Source: an uncultured Opitutia bacterium | Lineage (GTDB): Bacteria; Verrucomicrobiota; Verrucomicrobiia; Opitutales; Opitutaceae | Length of the DNA stretch: 64,000 bases | NCBI GenBank assembly: GCA_903902745.1 | Contig: CAIUWA010000012.1 | Span: 1-64,000 of the forward strand | Direction: 5' to 3' | Part shown: one piece after another, positions 48,652 to 57,459 of the stretch | Position numbering within the stretch: the stretch's first letter is position 1 | Layout: each line of letters opens with the position of its first letter | Made by a program: the position numbers and the translations under genes | The notes under the pieces: model-generated | Seen by the model: the letters and a program-made list of their open reading frames with translations, nothing else | Database searches by the model: none | Told to the model about the DNA's origin: nothing

Positions 48652-50064
48652 ATGACCACCGTGACGGCTGAGCTCCGGTCGCAGTTGCGCGACCTGCTCG
48701 GACAGGAAAACCTTGTCGAAGGCGGAGATACGCTCGAGACGCTCTCGAAGGACTTCTACTGGTATTCGCCCGTGCTGAAGCGTCAGCTCGATGACAAGCG
48801 CGCCGAGCTGATCGCGCGCCCCGCCGACCTGTCGGCCTTGCGGGCCGTCTTGGCCGCGTGCCATGCGGCCGGGGTGCCCGTCGTGCCGCGCGGTGCGGGC
48901 ACCGGCAATTACGGCCAGTGCGTGCCCCTCTACGGCGGCGTGGTCGTGGACCTGTCGCGGCTCGACCGCATCCTCTCACTCGACGACGGGGTGGCCCGCG
49001 TGGAGGCCGGGGCGCGGATGGGCACCATCGAGGCCGCCGCCCGCGCCCTCGGATGGGAGCTGCGCTGCATGCCGTCGACCTGGGTCAAGTGCACCATCGG
49101 TGGATTTTTCTGCGGTGGCTCGGGCGGTATCGGCTCGATCACCTGGGGCGGCATCAACGCCCCCGGCAACGTCAAGTCGGTCACGATCCTCACCTGCGAG
49201 GCCGAACCGCGCCTGATCAGGCTGGAGGAAGCCGAGGCGCTCAAGGCGCTGCACACCTACGGCACGACCGGCTTCATGGTCGAGATCGAGATGCGGCTCG
49301 CGCCCAAGGTGGACTACGACCAGCTCATTTTCAGCACGCCCGACTGGGACCGGCTGCTGGACTGGACCGATGCCACGGCGCGGCGCGGGGACTGGCGCAA
49401 GCGGCTCGTCACGCAGTTCGAGTGGCCGACCCCCTCGTTTTTCAAGCCGTTGAAAAAATATTTCCGCAACGGCGAGCACGTGAGCTTCCTGCTCCTCGAC
49501 CGCGCGCGGACGGACGAGGTGGTGCGCCTCGCCGAGGCCACGGGCCTGGCCTGCGTCTTCCGGCAGCCGCTCTCCGATCCGCCCAAGCCGCCGTTCATCA
49601 CCGACTACACCTGGAACCACACCACCCTCTGGGCCATGAACGCCGACCCGGCCTACACCTACCTGCAGTCCGGCTTCGGGCGGAATTTCCGCGAGCAGTT
49701 CGCCGAGCTGCGGCGGCGGTTTCCCGGGGAAATCCTGTTCCACCTCGAGTGGACCGCCGGCAACGCCAAGATGATGCGCGGCAACGCCGTCGCGCAAAAC
49801 CCGGACTCCGTCGTGGTCGGAGGCATTCCCCTCGTGTATTTCAAGTCCGAGGCGAGGCTCAACGAAATCCTCCGGGCCTGCGACGAGCTCGGCGTTTTCA
49901 TCGCCAACCCGCACACTTTTTATCTGGAGGAGGGAGGGCGGCATCCCAACATTGCCGACAAGCGCACCTTCAAATCCGAGGTTGATCCGCGCGGCCTGCT
50001 TAATCCCGGCAAGATGAAAACCTACGAGCACAACCCCTTCGCCCCCGCCGAGGTGAAGGCCTGA
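48652..50064 (+). CDS. FAD-binding oxidoreductase (glycolate oxidase GlcD/berberine-like)
   Basis: A 470-residue protein with an FAD_binding_4 (PCMH) domain: 'RPADLSALRAVLAACHAAGVPVVPRGAGTGNYGQCVPLYGGVVVDLSRLDRIL', 'KCTIGGFFCGGSGGIGSITWGGINAPGNVKSVTILTC'. The C-terminal half is a substrate domain ending 'EVDPRGLLNPGKM', the usual GlcD-type tail. It would oxidise a hydroxy- or ring-CH substrate, passing electrons to a carrier. Start ATG 48652 has no strong ribosome site; it diverges from the RidA gene over a 135-base gap. Head of the plus-strand run leading into the ABC importer. Confidence 0.85.
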   Translation: MTTVTAELRSQLRDLLGQENLVEGGDTLETLSKDFYWYSPVLKRQLDDKRAELIARPADLSALRAVLAACHAAGVPVVPRGAGTGNYGQCVPLYGGVVVDLSRLDRILSLDDGVARVEAGARMGTIEAAARALGWELRCMPSTWVKCTIGGFFCGGSGGIGSITWGGINAPGNVKSVTILTCEAEPRLIRLEEAEALKALHTYGTTGFMVEIEMRLAPKVDYDQLIFSTPDWDRLLDWTDATARRGDWRKRLVTQFEWPTPSFFKPLKKYFRNGEHVSFLLLDRARTDEVVRLAEATGLACVFRQPLSDPPKPPFITDYTWNHTTLWAMNADPAYTYLQSGFGRNFREQFAELRRRFPGEILFHLEWTAGNAKMMRGNAVAQNPDSVVVGGIPLVYFKSEARLNEILRACDELGVFIANPHTFYLEEGGRHPNIADKRTFKSEVDPRGLLNPGKMKTYEHNPFAPAEVKA

Positions 50065-50082
50065 GCGGCGCACCGGCCCGGC

Positions 50083-50223
50083 ATGGCGAACAACGCAACC
50101 CTCTCGCCGGATCCGGCCGATGGCAGGCTGTTCCCGCCGGTTGTCACGGTGCGGCCGGCCACCTCGCTGGGTTTCGACGGTCCGGCCCGGCCTCCGGTGC
50201 CCAAACAGCGCGTGCTGCCATGA
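50083..50223 (+). CDS. Small ORF (46 residues) coupled to the ABC ATPase gene
   Basis: ATG at 50083 opens a 46-codon frame beginning MANNATLSPDPADGRLFPPV whose stop overlaps the ATPase start as ATGA. About 80 percent of its codons end in G or C, as in neighbouring genes. The product is Pro-rich and has no recognisable domain, signal or membrane helix. It may be a leader peptide, a small partner or an open frame by chance. No good ribosome site was seen before the ATG. Confidence 0.35.
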   Translation: MANNATLSPDPADGRLFPPVVTVRPATSLGFDGPARPPVPKQRVLP

Positions 50224-50981
50224 CTGCCCCGCCCATCGTCCAGCTCAAAGCCACCGGCAAGCGCTTCGGTGCCGGTCCTCCCGTGCTGGAAGCGATCAAC
50301 CTGGAGGTCGAACGTGGTGAGTTCATCAGCCTCATCGGGCCCAGCGGCTGCGGCAAATCCACCCTGCTCCGCCTCATCGCCGGGCTCACTCCGCCCACCG
50401 CGGGGGAGATCATCGTCGATGGCATGACGCCGGCGAACGCGCGCGAGGAGGTGTTCTTCGTCTTCCAGGATTCGAACCTGCTGCCATGGCGGCGGGTGGC
50501 CGCCAATGTCGAGCTCCCGCTGATGCTGCGCCGGGATCTCACCCTCAAGCGACGCGAACGGGTGAAGGCGATGCTCGAGCTCGTGGGCCTGGGGGACGCC
50601 GCGGAAAAATATCCGTGGCAGCTCTCCGGCGGCATGAAGATGCGCGTGTCCATCGCGCGGGCTCTCAGCGTGGCGCCGCACATCCTGCTCCTCGACGAGC
50701 CGTTCGGGGCACTCGACGAAATGACGCGGGACCACTTGAACGAGGATCTCCTGGGCATTCGCGCCCGGGATCCGTTCACGGCGTTTTTCGTCACGCATTC
50801 GGTGGCCGAGGCGGTGTTCCTCTCGACCCGCGTCGTCGTGCTCTCAGCCAACCCGGGGCGGGTGCACCGCGTGATCACGGTGCCGTTCCCCTACCCGCGC
50901 CCGCCGGAACTGCGCGAGACGCCCGAGTTCCTCCAGCTGCTGGCAGAAACTTCCCGCGAATTGCGCGCCGTGCGGCATTGA
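50220..50981 (+). CDS. NitT/TauT/ThiZ-type ABC transporter ATP-binding protein
   Basis: A 253-residue ABC ATPase. Walker A 'GPSGCGKST' is at about 39-47, Q-loop 'FVFQDSNLLPWR', signature 'LSGGMKMRVSIARAL', Walker B 'ILLLDEPFGALDE' and switch His in 'FFVTHSVAEAV'. The sequence belongs to the SsuB/TauB/ThiZ group used for nitrate, taurine, sulfonates and thiamine pyrimidine precursors. Eight bases separate its stop from the permease start. The binding protein three genes on fits a THI5-like ligand. Confidence 0.9.
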   Translation: MTAPPIVQLKATGKRFGAGPPVLEAINLEVERGEFISLIGPSGCGKSTLLRLIAGLTPPTAGEIIVDGMTPANAREEVFFVFQDSNLLPWRRVAANVELPLMLRRDLTLKRRERVKAMLELVGLGDAAEKYPWQLSGGMKMRVSIARALSVAPHILLLDEPFGALDEMTRDHLNEDLLGIRARDPFTAFFVTHSVAEAVFLSTRVVVLSANPGRVHRVITVPFPYPRPPELRETPEFLQLLAETSRELRAVRH

Positions 50982-50989
50982 GCTCCCCC

Positions 50990-51772
50990 ATGAAACGCCA
51001 TCTTCCCTGGTTGCTGCCCGTCGCCACCGGCGCGCTGCTGATCGCAGCCTGGTACGGCTTGAAACGACTGTTCCATGTCGAGTCATTCGTGCTGCCCGCG
51101 CCCGACGAGATCCTGACGGCGGCATGGCGGGAGCGGCGGGCGCTCATCAGCGCGGTGGGGCTGACGGCCCAGGGCGCGGTGCTGGGGTTTCTCGCGGCGG
51201 TCGGCGTCGGCTTCGGGCTGTCCATGTTCCTGGCCTTCTCGATCCGCATCAAGCAGTCCTTCTATCCCTACATCCTGATCCTGCAGATGACGCCGGTCAT
51301 CATCCTCGCACCGATCTTCGTGCTGTGGCTGGGCCAGGGTTTGCCGAGCATCGTCGCGATCACTTTCATGATCTGCTTCTTTCCCGTCGTCGCGAACACA
51401 ACGATGGGCTTCATCTCGGTCGACCGGAACCTCCAGGAGCTTTTCGTCATGTGCAATGCCACCCGCAGCCAGGAAATCCGCTACCTGCGCGTGCCGGGGG
51501 CGATGCCGTACTTCCTCACCGGCGTGAAAATCGCCGGGACCCTGGCGCCGATTGGCGCGATCACGGGCGACTTTCTCGCCGGCAGCGCCCAGAACGGTGT
51601 CGGCGGCATCGGGTTCATGACCATCACGTACTTTTCCCAGCTGAAAACACCCGCCCTCTTTGCCACCGGCATGATCGCCTGCCTGCTGGGCTTCCTTTTC
51701 GTCTTTGGCGTCAATTTCCTGCACTGGTTCCTGCTGCACCAATGGCACGACTCCCTGGTACGGAAGGAGTGA
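50990..51772 (+). CDS. NitT/TauT/ThiX-type ABC transporter permease
   Basis: A 260-residue membrane protein from ATG 50990 with about six helices and the BPD_transp_1 core 'NATRSQEIRYLRVPGAMPYFLTGVKIAGTLAPIGAITGDFLAG' (EAA loop equivalent). A further hydrophobic segment 'KQSFYPYILILQMTPVIILAPIFVLWLGQG' matches the SsuC/ThiX/TauC group. It forms the channel for the downstream binding lipoprotein. Confidence 0.9.
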   Translation: MKRHLPWLLPVATGALLIAAWYGLKRLFHVESFVLPAPDEILTAAWRERRALISAVGLTAQGAVLGFLAAVGVGFGLSMFLAFSIRIKQSFYPYILILQMTPVIILAPIFVLWLGQGLPSIVAITFMICFFPVVANTTMGFISVDRNLQELFVMCNATRSQEIRYLRVPGAMPYFLTGVKIAGTLAPIGAITGDFLAGSAQNGVGGIGFMTITYFSQLKTPALFATGMIACLLGFLFVFGVNFLHWFLLHQWHDSLVRKE

Positions 51773-51824
51773 AACCGGCGCCCGCGCGTGAAAGCGGCAC
51801 ACAGCAAGCTAGGTGACCGGGGTC

Positions 51825-52859
51825 ATGACCATTTTCCGACGCCTTTCCCCCTCAGCCACGGTTTTCATCCTGCTCAGCGCCCTCGGGCTCGCGGGCTGCA
51901 GCCGTGATGCAGCCCCGAAGCCCGCTCCCGGCGGCGCACCGACGCTCACGAAGGTCATTCTCCAGACCGACTGGTATGCCGAGCCGGAGCACGGCGGCTT
52001 TTACCTGGCCTTGGTCAAGGGTTATTACCGCGAAGCGGGACTCGACGTGGAAATCAGCCAGGGCGGACCCAATTCGATGCCCCCGCAAAAGGTCGCCACC
52101 GGCGCCGCCACCTTCGCCCTCGGCCGCAGCGACGACGTGGCGATCGCCAACAGCCGCGGCATTCCCATCGTGATGGTCGGCGCGCTGATGCAGCGCGATC
52201 CGCAGGCGATCATGTTTCATCGCGAGAGCGGCATTCACACGTTCAAGGACCTCGACGGGCGCAACATCATGGCGGTGCCGGGCTCCACGTTTCTCCCCAT
52301 CATGGAGCAGACCTACCACATCAAGGTCGCGGTCACCCCGCTCGACTTCGGCCTGAGCCGGTTCATGGCCGACAAGAATTTTGTGCAGCAATGCTTCATC
52401 ACCAACGAGCCCTTCTACGTGCGCAAGGAGGGCGCCAAGGTCGAAACGCTGCTGCTCTCCGACTCGGGCTTTTCACCCTATCGCGTGTGGTATGCGAAGC
52501 GGAGTTATATCGCCGAGCACCCGGAGGTCGTGCGGGCGTTCACCGCCGCGTCGATCCGCGGCTGGCGGGAATACGTGGCGGGTGACACGGCGGAGGCGAA
52601 CGCCCGGATCTCATCGCTCAACCCCAAGATGGACGCGGAATTCATGGCCTACAGCGTGAAGGCCATGCAGGACTTCAAGCTCGTGACGGGTGACCCCGCC
52701 CTCGGTGAGTCGGTCGGGCAGATTCGACGGGAACGCATTGAGCACGAGCTCAAGCAGATGGCCGGGATCGGCCAGTTTGAACGCCCCGTGACCGTGGACG
52801 AGGTTTTCGACGGGCGCTTTCTGCCCCCCGAGGCCCAGCCGGCGGCTCCCGGCAAGTAG
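51825..52859 (+). CDS. THI5/NMT1-like substrate-binding lipoprotein (ThiY-like)
   Basis: A 344-residue lipoprotein from ATG 51825 (in-frame GTG at 51813 also possible); lipobox LAGC, Cys25. The start of the mature domain 'LQTDWYAEPEHGGFYLALVKGYYREAGLDVEI' is the THI5/NMT1 and ThiY hallmark (W-x-N/E-x-x-H-G-G/A-F-Y), known in periplasmic receptors for formylaminopyrimidine and related pyrimidines. 'GRSDDVAIANSRGIPIVMVGALMQRDPQAIMF' follows the usual order. Operon with the ATPase and permease above. Its ligand is thus likely a pyrimidine or similar ring, though the family also binds others. Confidence 0.85.
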   Translation: MTIFRRLSPSATVFILLSALGLAGCSRDAAPKPAPGGAPTLTKVILQTDWYAEPEHGGFYLALVKGYYREAGLDVEISQGGPNSMPPQKVATGAATFALGRSDDVAIANSRGIPIVMVGALMQRDPQAIMFHRESGIHTFKDLDGRNIMAVPGSTFLPIMEQTYHIKVAVTPLDFGLSRFMADKNFVQQCFITNEPFYVRKEGAKVETLLLSDSGFSPYRVWYAKRSYIAEHPEVVRAFTAASIRGWREYVAGDTAEANARISSLNPKMDAEFMAYSVKAMQDFKLVTGDPALGESVGQIRRERIEHELKQMAGIGQFERPVTVDEVFDGRFLPPEAQPAAPGK

Positions 52860-53040
52860 CACGGACACGGACCAGTGCGACGAGTCCGCCCCACTCGTGA
52901 TCCTGTCACGCGATTTGTGGCCGGTCGGCCATGCATGAATTTTTTTCGTATGATCATGCCCTGCGCCGTCACCTAAAAGTCATCAATGGCATACGTGGTG
53001 CTGAACTGCTCCCACTTAACTCGGCTTAACAAAAACACGC

Positions 53041-55590
53041 ATGAACCACCAAAAAAGAACTCTCATACGTCTCGGCGTATTTTTCATCTGCAGCGGCCTG
53101 ACCGGCGCGCTCTGGGCTGCGGATGCAAAACCGGCGGATTCCACCAAGACTGATTCCACAACTTCCAGCGAGCCCATCACGGAGCTGGCCAAGTTCACCG
53201 TCAGCGAGGTTCCGATTGAACGGCAGATCCTGCCGACCATCCGGCCCATCGGCAGCGTCTTCGGCGACGACCGCAGCATTGTCGACACCCCGCGCTCGGT
53301 CACGAGCGTCAACAAGGCCTGGATGGACGACCGCCAGATCAAGAACGCGATGGACTTCAGCCAGTTCTCGGCCGGCGTTTATTCGGCGGCGCAGTATGGC
53401 ATCCCCGGCGTGCCGCAAATGCGCGGTGACCTCGCCCAAGTCTACGTCAACGGGCAGATCATCCCCTTTTCCCGCAACAGCACGCCGCTCAGCTTCAACG
53501 GCGTCGAGGCGATGGACATCGTCAAGGGTCCGGGGTCGGCTGTCTACGGACCGCAGGGCCAGGGCCCGGGCGGCTATGTCAACTTTGTGCCCAAGAGCCC
53601 GTATTTCGACCGGCAGCATGTCGATACCAGCACGACACTCGGCTACTGGACCAGCGGTCACTCTTACTCGAATCCCGAGACCACCATCGATTTCGGCGGC
53701 CCGATCAGCGACAAGCTGGCTTATCGCGTCAGCTACCTCGGCCGGTGGGGCAACCAATACTACCTGAATGCCAAGGATGAGACGCAGGACGTTTATGCGG
53801 CCCTGACTTATCTGGCGAGCAAGACGGTGAAGTTCGAATGGTGGGGTCAGGTTTATGCCGACCGCACCAACGAGATCACCGGCGCGAACCGCGTGACCCA
53901 GGCATTCATTGACCATGGCACCTATATCGGTGGGCCGACCGTCCCGGTCACCTCGGGTCCGACCGCCTTTTTCGGGTTTACCACCGTCACAACCGTGAAT
54001 GCGCCTGTCGGCACCTTTGGCAGCGTAGCAGACGGTTCCTTTCAAATCGTCAATCCCGCCACGGCCTACAAGGTGAAGCTCCCGGCCTATGACGCCCTCG
54101 TCGGGCCCAGTGACACCGCCCGGTCCAAGGTGGTCATGTCCCAGCTCAAAACCACCATCGGGCTTTCTGGAGATGCGAGCCTGGTCAACCTGGCCTTCTT
54201 CGCCAATGGCGTGTCGAACAAGTACGAGACCTACGGCTACGACGAATTCGTGCCCAAGAACATGACCATTCAGGACCGCCTCTCCTATCATACGACCCTG
54301 ACCACGGGCACGGTGAGCCACAATCTCATCACCGGGATTGATTTCCGCTACACGGACCTGAGGGCCTATCAGGATTTCCAGACCGAGCCGTTCACCATCT
54401 ACGACATCTATCAGCCGCTCTCGAGTGTGTATTATCCGGTGTACAATCTTCAGGGCCAGACTTGGGGCAGCGGCCTGCAGGTGCCGGGCAAGCCTGGCTA
54501 CAGCAGCGACGAGAATCAAGACACGCAGATCAAGGACTCCGCACTCTTCATTCAGGACAGCATTCAATTCACCAAGAAATTTTCGGCCGTCTTGGGCGCC
54601 CGGGCCGATCACATCAGTGTCACAACCGCCAATCCGCCCATGACCCAGGTCGGCTTGGTCGGGCCAGCCGTCGACTTCCAATATCTGCCGATTTCACCGG
54701 CCATATTTTATCCCAAGGGATCCCAGTACAACGTCAGCACCTCCAAGACTGATCCCTCGTTCTTCGGCAGCCTGGTCTACAAGGCCAACGACTCCCAGTC
54801 GTTCTACATTACCTATGACCGGATCAATGCCGTGCAGGGCGCTTCCAATTTTGGCGGCGTCGGCAGCGGTGGCACCTTTGGCAATCCCACCCCGGCCTCG
54901 ACCAAAAACAACCTGGCCAACCTCAGCACCCTGTATGAAGCCGGTTACAAGGGTAGTTTCCTGAAGAACAAGCTCTACTTCAGCGCCATCCTCTTCCAGC
55001 AGGTAAAGACCCAGCCGCAGCTCAAGGGCGCCGCGAGCTTCATGGTCAAGGACAACGGCTTGGAGCTCGAGACGGTTTACCAGCCGAATCGCGCCCTTTC
55101 CTTCAATGCCAACCTGACCTACCAGGACGCCACCGCCTTCGGCACGGGATTTTTCCAGGAGTCGGGCAACTATCTTGATGCCTATGCGACCACCATGACG
55201 GTCGACGGTCAGAAGGGCACCGGCATCGGCGCGGTCAACTATACCACCTATGCGCCGCCCACCGGCCGGATGCGCGCCCCCGGCGTGCCCCAGGTCCTCG
55301 CTAATTTCTTCGTCGAATACAAGTGGCCGTCCGGGTTTGGCATCGGCATCGGCCCGCAATACACCGGCCGCCAGCTCGCCAACGACCAGGGCACCCTGCA
55401 CATTGCGAGCGAATACCAGGTCGATGGTTATCTCTTCTATCGCCAGAAAACCTGGGATGCCCGCTTCAACGTGACCAACATCACGAACGATCGCCTCCTG
55501 GATCCGATCGATGTGAGCTTCGCCGGCAATGACGTCGTCTTCGTCCGCAAGCCGATCTCGGCCTCGTTGACGATCCGCTTCCATCTCTGA
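53041..55590 (+). CDS. TonB-dependent receptor of the ABC/deaminase island
   Basis: An 849-residue receptor, signal peptide about 1-26 (FFICSGLTGALWAAD). Plug: 'LAKFTVSEVPIERQILPTIRPIGSVFGDD', 'VPQMRGDLAQVYVNGQIIPFSRN' and 'GVEAMDIVKGPGSAVYGPQGQGPGGYVNF'. Many beta strands follow and the barrel ends 'ISASLTIRFHL'. It belongs to the same receptor class as 38034-40376 (GVEA.D.V.GPGSAV.G), but no THI-box is in its 181-base upstream gap, so control differs. The adjacent THI5-like and BMP importers suggest it brings their substrate across the outer membrane. Followed by a clear terminator. Confidence 0.92.
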   Translation: MNHQKRTLIRLGVFFICSGLTGALWAADAKPADSTKTDSTTSSEPITELAKFTVSEVPIERQILPTIRPIGSVFGDDRSIVDTPRSVTSVNKAWMDDRQIKNAMDFSQFSAGVYSAAQYGIPGVPQMRGDLAQVYVNGQIIPFSRNSTPLSFNGVEAMDIVKGPGSAVYGPQGQGPGGYVNFVPKSPYFDRQHVDTSTTLGYWTSGHSYSNPETTIDFGGPISDKLAYRVSYLGRWGNQYYLNAKDETQDVYAALTYLASKTVKFEWWGQVYADRTNEITGANRVTQAFIDHGTYIGGPTVPVTSGPTAFFGFTTVTTVNAPVGTFGSVADGSFQIVNPATAYKVKLPAYDALVGPSDTARSKVVMSQLKTTIGLSGDASLVNLAFFANGVSNKYETYGYDEFVPKNMTIQDRLSYHTTLTTGTVSHNLITGIDFRYTDLRAYQDFQTEPFTIYDIYQPLSSVYYPVYNLQGQTWGSGLQVPGKPGYSSDENQDTQIKDSALFIQDSIQFTKKFSAVLGARADHISVTTANPPMTQVGLVGPAVDFQYLPISPAIFYPKGSQYNVSTSKTDPSFFGSLVYKANDSQSFYITYDRINAVQGASNFGGVGSGGTFGNPTPASTKNNLANLSTLYEAGYKGSFLKNKLYFSAILFQQVKTQPQLKGAASFMVKDNGLELETVYQPNRALSFNANLTYQDATAFGTGFFQESGNYLDAYATTMTVDGQKGTGIGAVNYTTYAPPTGRMRAPGVPQVLANFFVEYKWPSGFGIGIGPQYTGRQLANDQGTLHIASEYQVDGYLFYRQKTWDARFNVTNITNDRLLDPIDVSFAGNDVVFVRKPISASLTIRFHL

Positions 55591-55608
55591 GCCCTTCCTG
55601 ACTCCATC

Positions 55609-55640
55609 AGGCGCCACTCTTGCCGGTGGCGCCTTTTTTA
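55609..55640 (+). terminator. Rho-independent terminator after the second TonB receptor
   Basis: AGGCGCCAC, a loop TCTTGCCG, then GTGGCGCCT directly followed by TTTTTA: a nine-base perfect stem and a T-run. It separates the receptor from the cupin and BMP transporter genes, whose ATG follows only about eight bases after the T-run. Confidence 0.92.
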
Positions 55641-55647
55641 TAAGCTC

Positions 55648-56310
55648 ATGCTCCCCGGCGGAAAGTCGTCCCGACCCGCGCTGCCTCCAAAGTGGAATGG
55701 CCCTGGGCATGTCCGTCGAATCACCCGCGCCGGGCTCGCCCTCGTCCTGGCGGCCGGCGCGGCTTGGGCGGACCCACCGACCCCCTCCGATCCGCGCGCC
55801 TTGGAATTGATGCAGTCGCTCGCCCTGCACTATCTCGAGGGCGAGTCGGGGTACCTGAATGCCATCAGTATCTCCAAGCAGGTGGTCGAGGTCGGGGGAC
55901 GCAAGCTGCAGGCCCACGACTCGATTTATTACCTGCTGACCCGGGAGGCACCGGTCAATTACCTGCACTGGCTGGAGTGCGATGACGTCCATATCATCCT
56001 GGAGGGCGGGCCGGTGGACTATTTCATCTTCCATCCTGACGGGCAGGTGGAAAAGAAGACCCTGGGCCGCGACCTCGCCGCGGCGCAGGTGCTGGTCGTG
56101 AGCATTCCGGCGGGCTGCTGGAAGGCGCTGCGGTTGCATCCTACCGCCGGCTACGCGCTCATGGCCAACGTCCTGACTCCGCAATGGACCAAGGATCGCG
56201 TGAAAATCGGCGCCGGCCCGGAATTCCTCAAGGCTTATGCCGGCCACGCGCCTTGGGCGACAGAACCATTTCTCCGCGAACTCATCGGCCCAAATTTCAA
56301 GGCACCATAA
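55648..56310 (+). CDS. Secreted DUF985 cupin protein
   Basis: A 220-residue protein; ATG 55648 is the only in-frame start before a signal peptide (about 24-42, AGLALVLAAGAAWAD). The mature domain follows the Cupin_5/DUF985 pattern: 'LALHYLEGESGYLNAISIS', 'SIYYLLTREAPVNYLHWLECDDVHIILEGGPVDYFIFHPDGQVEKKTLGRDLAAAQVLVVSIPAGCWKAL', 'GYALMANVLTPQWTKDRVKIGAGPEFLKAY'. Typical DUF985 proteins are cytoplasmic; this one is exported. Some metal-binding His/Glu positions of canonical cupins are kept (H, E). Possibly binds the pathway ligand or a metal in the periplasm. Confidence 0.8.
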   Translation: MLPGGKSSRPALPPKWNGPGHVRRITRAGLALVLAAGAAWADPPTPSDPRALELMQSLALHYLEGESGYLNAISISKQVVEVGGRKLQAHDSIYYLLTREAPVNYLHWLECDDVHIILEGGPVDYFIFHPDGQVEKKTLGRDLAAAQVLVVSIPAGCWKALRLHPTAGYALMANVLTPQWTKDRVKIGAGPEFLKAYAGHAPWATEPFLRELIGPNFKAP

Positions 56311-56433
56311 GATGCGATCATTATTCCGGCTCCATGCCGTTGTCTGAGCCCACAGCTCAGACCTACCTTTCCGACCAACCGATCAACCGTCCCTCCGCTC
56401 GATTTCCAGCTCCGCCCCATTCCTTCCATCAAT

Positions 56434-57441
56434 ATGAAAACGCTACTCCTCCGCCGGACTTTTTTCGTCCCCCTCGTCATCGCCGCCCTGCTTTCATTTT
56501 TCCCCTCCCAGCCGCTGCTGGCCGCCGACGGCAAATTGAAGGTGGCCGCCATTTATACCGTGCCGGTCGAGCAGCAATGGGTCGGCCGCATCCATCATGC
56601 GCTCGGGCTCGCTAAGGACCGGGGCGAAATCGAGTATGCCTTTTCCGAGAACGTCGCCAATGCCGACTACGAGCGGGTCATGCGGCAATATGCCGAGGCC
56701 GGCAACAAGCTGATCATCGGCGAGGCGTTCGCCGTCGAGGCCGCGGCCCGCAAGGTGGCCAAGGACTACCCGGATGTCGCCTTTCTCCTGGGTTCCTCCG
56801 GCAAACCCGTCGCGCCCAATTTCTCCGTGTTCGACAACTATATCCAGGAATCCTCCTATCTCAGCGGCCTGATCGCCGGCGGCCTGACCAAGACCAACAC
56901 CATCGGCATGGTCGGCGGCTTCGCGATTCCCGAGGTCAACCGGCTGATGCACGCCTTCATGCTCGGGGCCAAGGACGCCAACCCGAAGGTCACGTTCATG
57001 GTGACCTTTATTGGCTCCTGGTTTGACCCACCCAAGGCCAAAGAGGCGGCGTTCGCGCAGATCGACAAGGGCGCCGACGTCCTTTACGCCGAGCGTTTCG
57101 GCGTGTCCGATGCGGCGAAGGAACGCGGCAAGCTCGCGATCGGCAATGTGATCGACACCCAGCCGCAGTATCCCGACACCGTGGTGGCGTCCGCCCTGTG
57201 GTTCATGGAGCCGACGGTTGATCACGCGATCGCGGCCGTCAAAGCGGGCAACTTCAAGGCCGAGGACTACGGGCCGTTCTCCACGATGAAATATAACGGC
57301 AACACGCTGGCCCCGCTCGGGACCTTCGAGGGCAAGATCCCCGCGGCGGTGCTGGCGCTGGTCAAGGACAAGCAGGCCGCGATTGCTTCCTCCAAGTTCT
57401 CCGTGCCCGTGATCGAGACCGAGCCGAAATCGACGAAGTAG
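56434..57441 (+). CDS. BMP-family ABC transporter substrate-binding protein (nucleoside/purine type)
   Basis: A 335-residue protein with signal peptide about 1-30 (FFPSQPLLAAD). It matches the Bmp/PnrA-like fold: 'KVAAIYTVPVEQQWVGRIHHAL', 'EYAFSENVANADYERVMRQYAEAGNKLIIGEAFAVE', 'VAFLLGSSGK', 'SSYLSGLIAGGLTKTNTIGMVGGFAIPEVNRLMHAFMLGAK'. It lacks a lipobox Cys in the usual place, so it is probably a free periplasmic protein. Followed 18 bases later by the ATPase, then two permeases: a complete BMP-type importer, used elsewhere for nucleosides and purine-like rings. Confidence 0.92.
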   Translation: MKTLLLRRTFFVPLVIAALLSFFPSQPLLAADGKLKVAAIYTVPVEQQWVGRIHHALGLAKDRGEIEYAFSENVANADYERVMRQYAEAGNKLIIGEAFAVEAAARKVAKDYPDVAFLLGSSGKPVAPNFSVFDNYIQESSYLSGLIAGGLTKTNTIGMVGGFAIPEVNRLMHAFMLGAKDANPKVTFMVTFIGSWFDPPKAKEAAFAQIDKGADVLYAERFGVSDAAKERGKLAIGNVIDTQPQYPDTVVASALWFMEPTVDHAIAAVKAGNFKAEDYGPFSTMKYNGNTLAPLGTFEGKIPAAVLALVKDKQAAIASSKFSVPVIETEPKSTK

Positions 57442-57459
57442 CCCTCCGCCCATCCGTTC

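Noticed and set aside
50220-52859. Naming the importer thiXYZ outright
   Set aside because: The binding protein has the THI5-like start, but no TenA, ThiD or YlmB is present and no THI-box lies upstream, so the ligand remains open.
52860-53040. Dyad TGGCCGGTCGGCCA near 52917 as terminator or operator before the second TonB receptor
   Set aside because: The loop would be too short for a good hairpin and the T-run is offset; no regulator is known to bind it.
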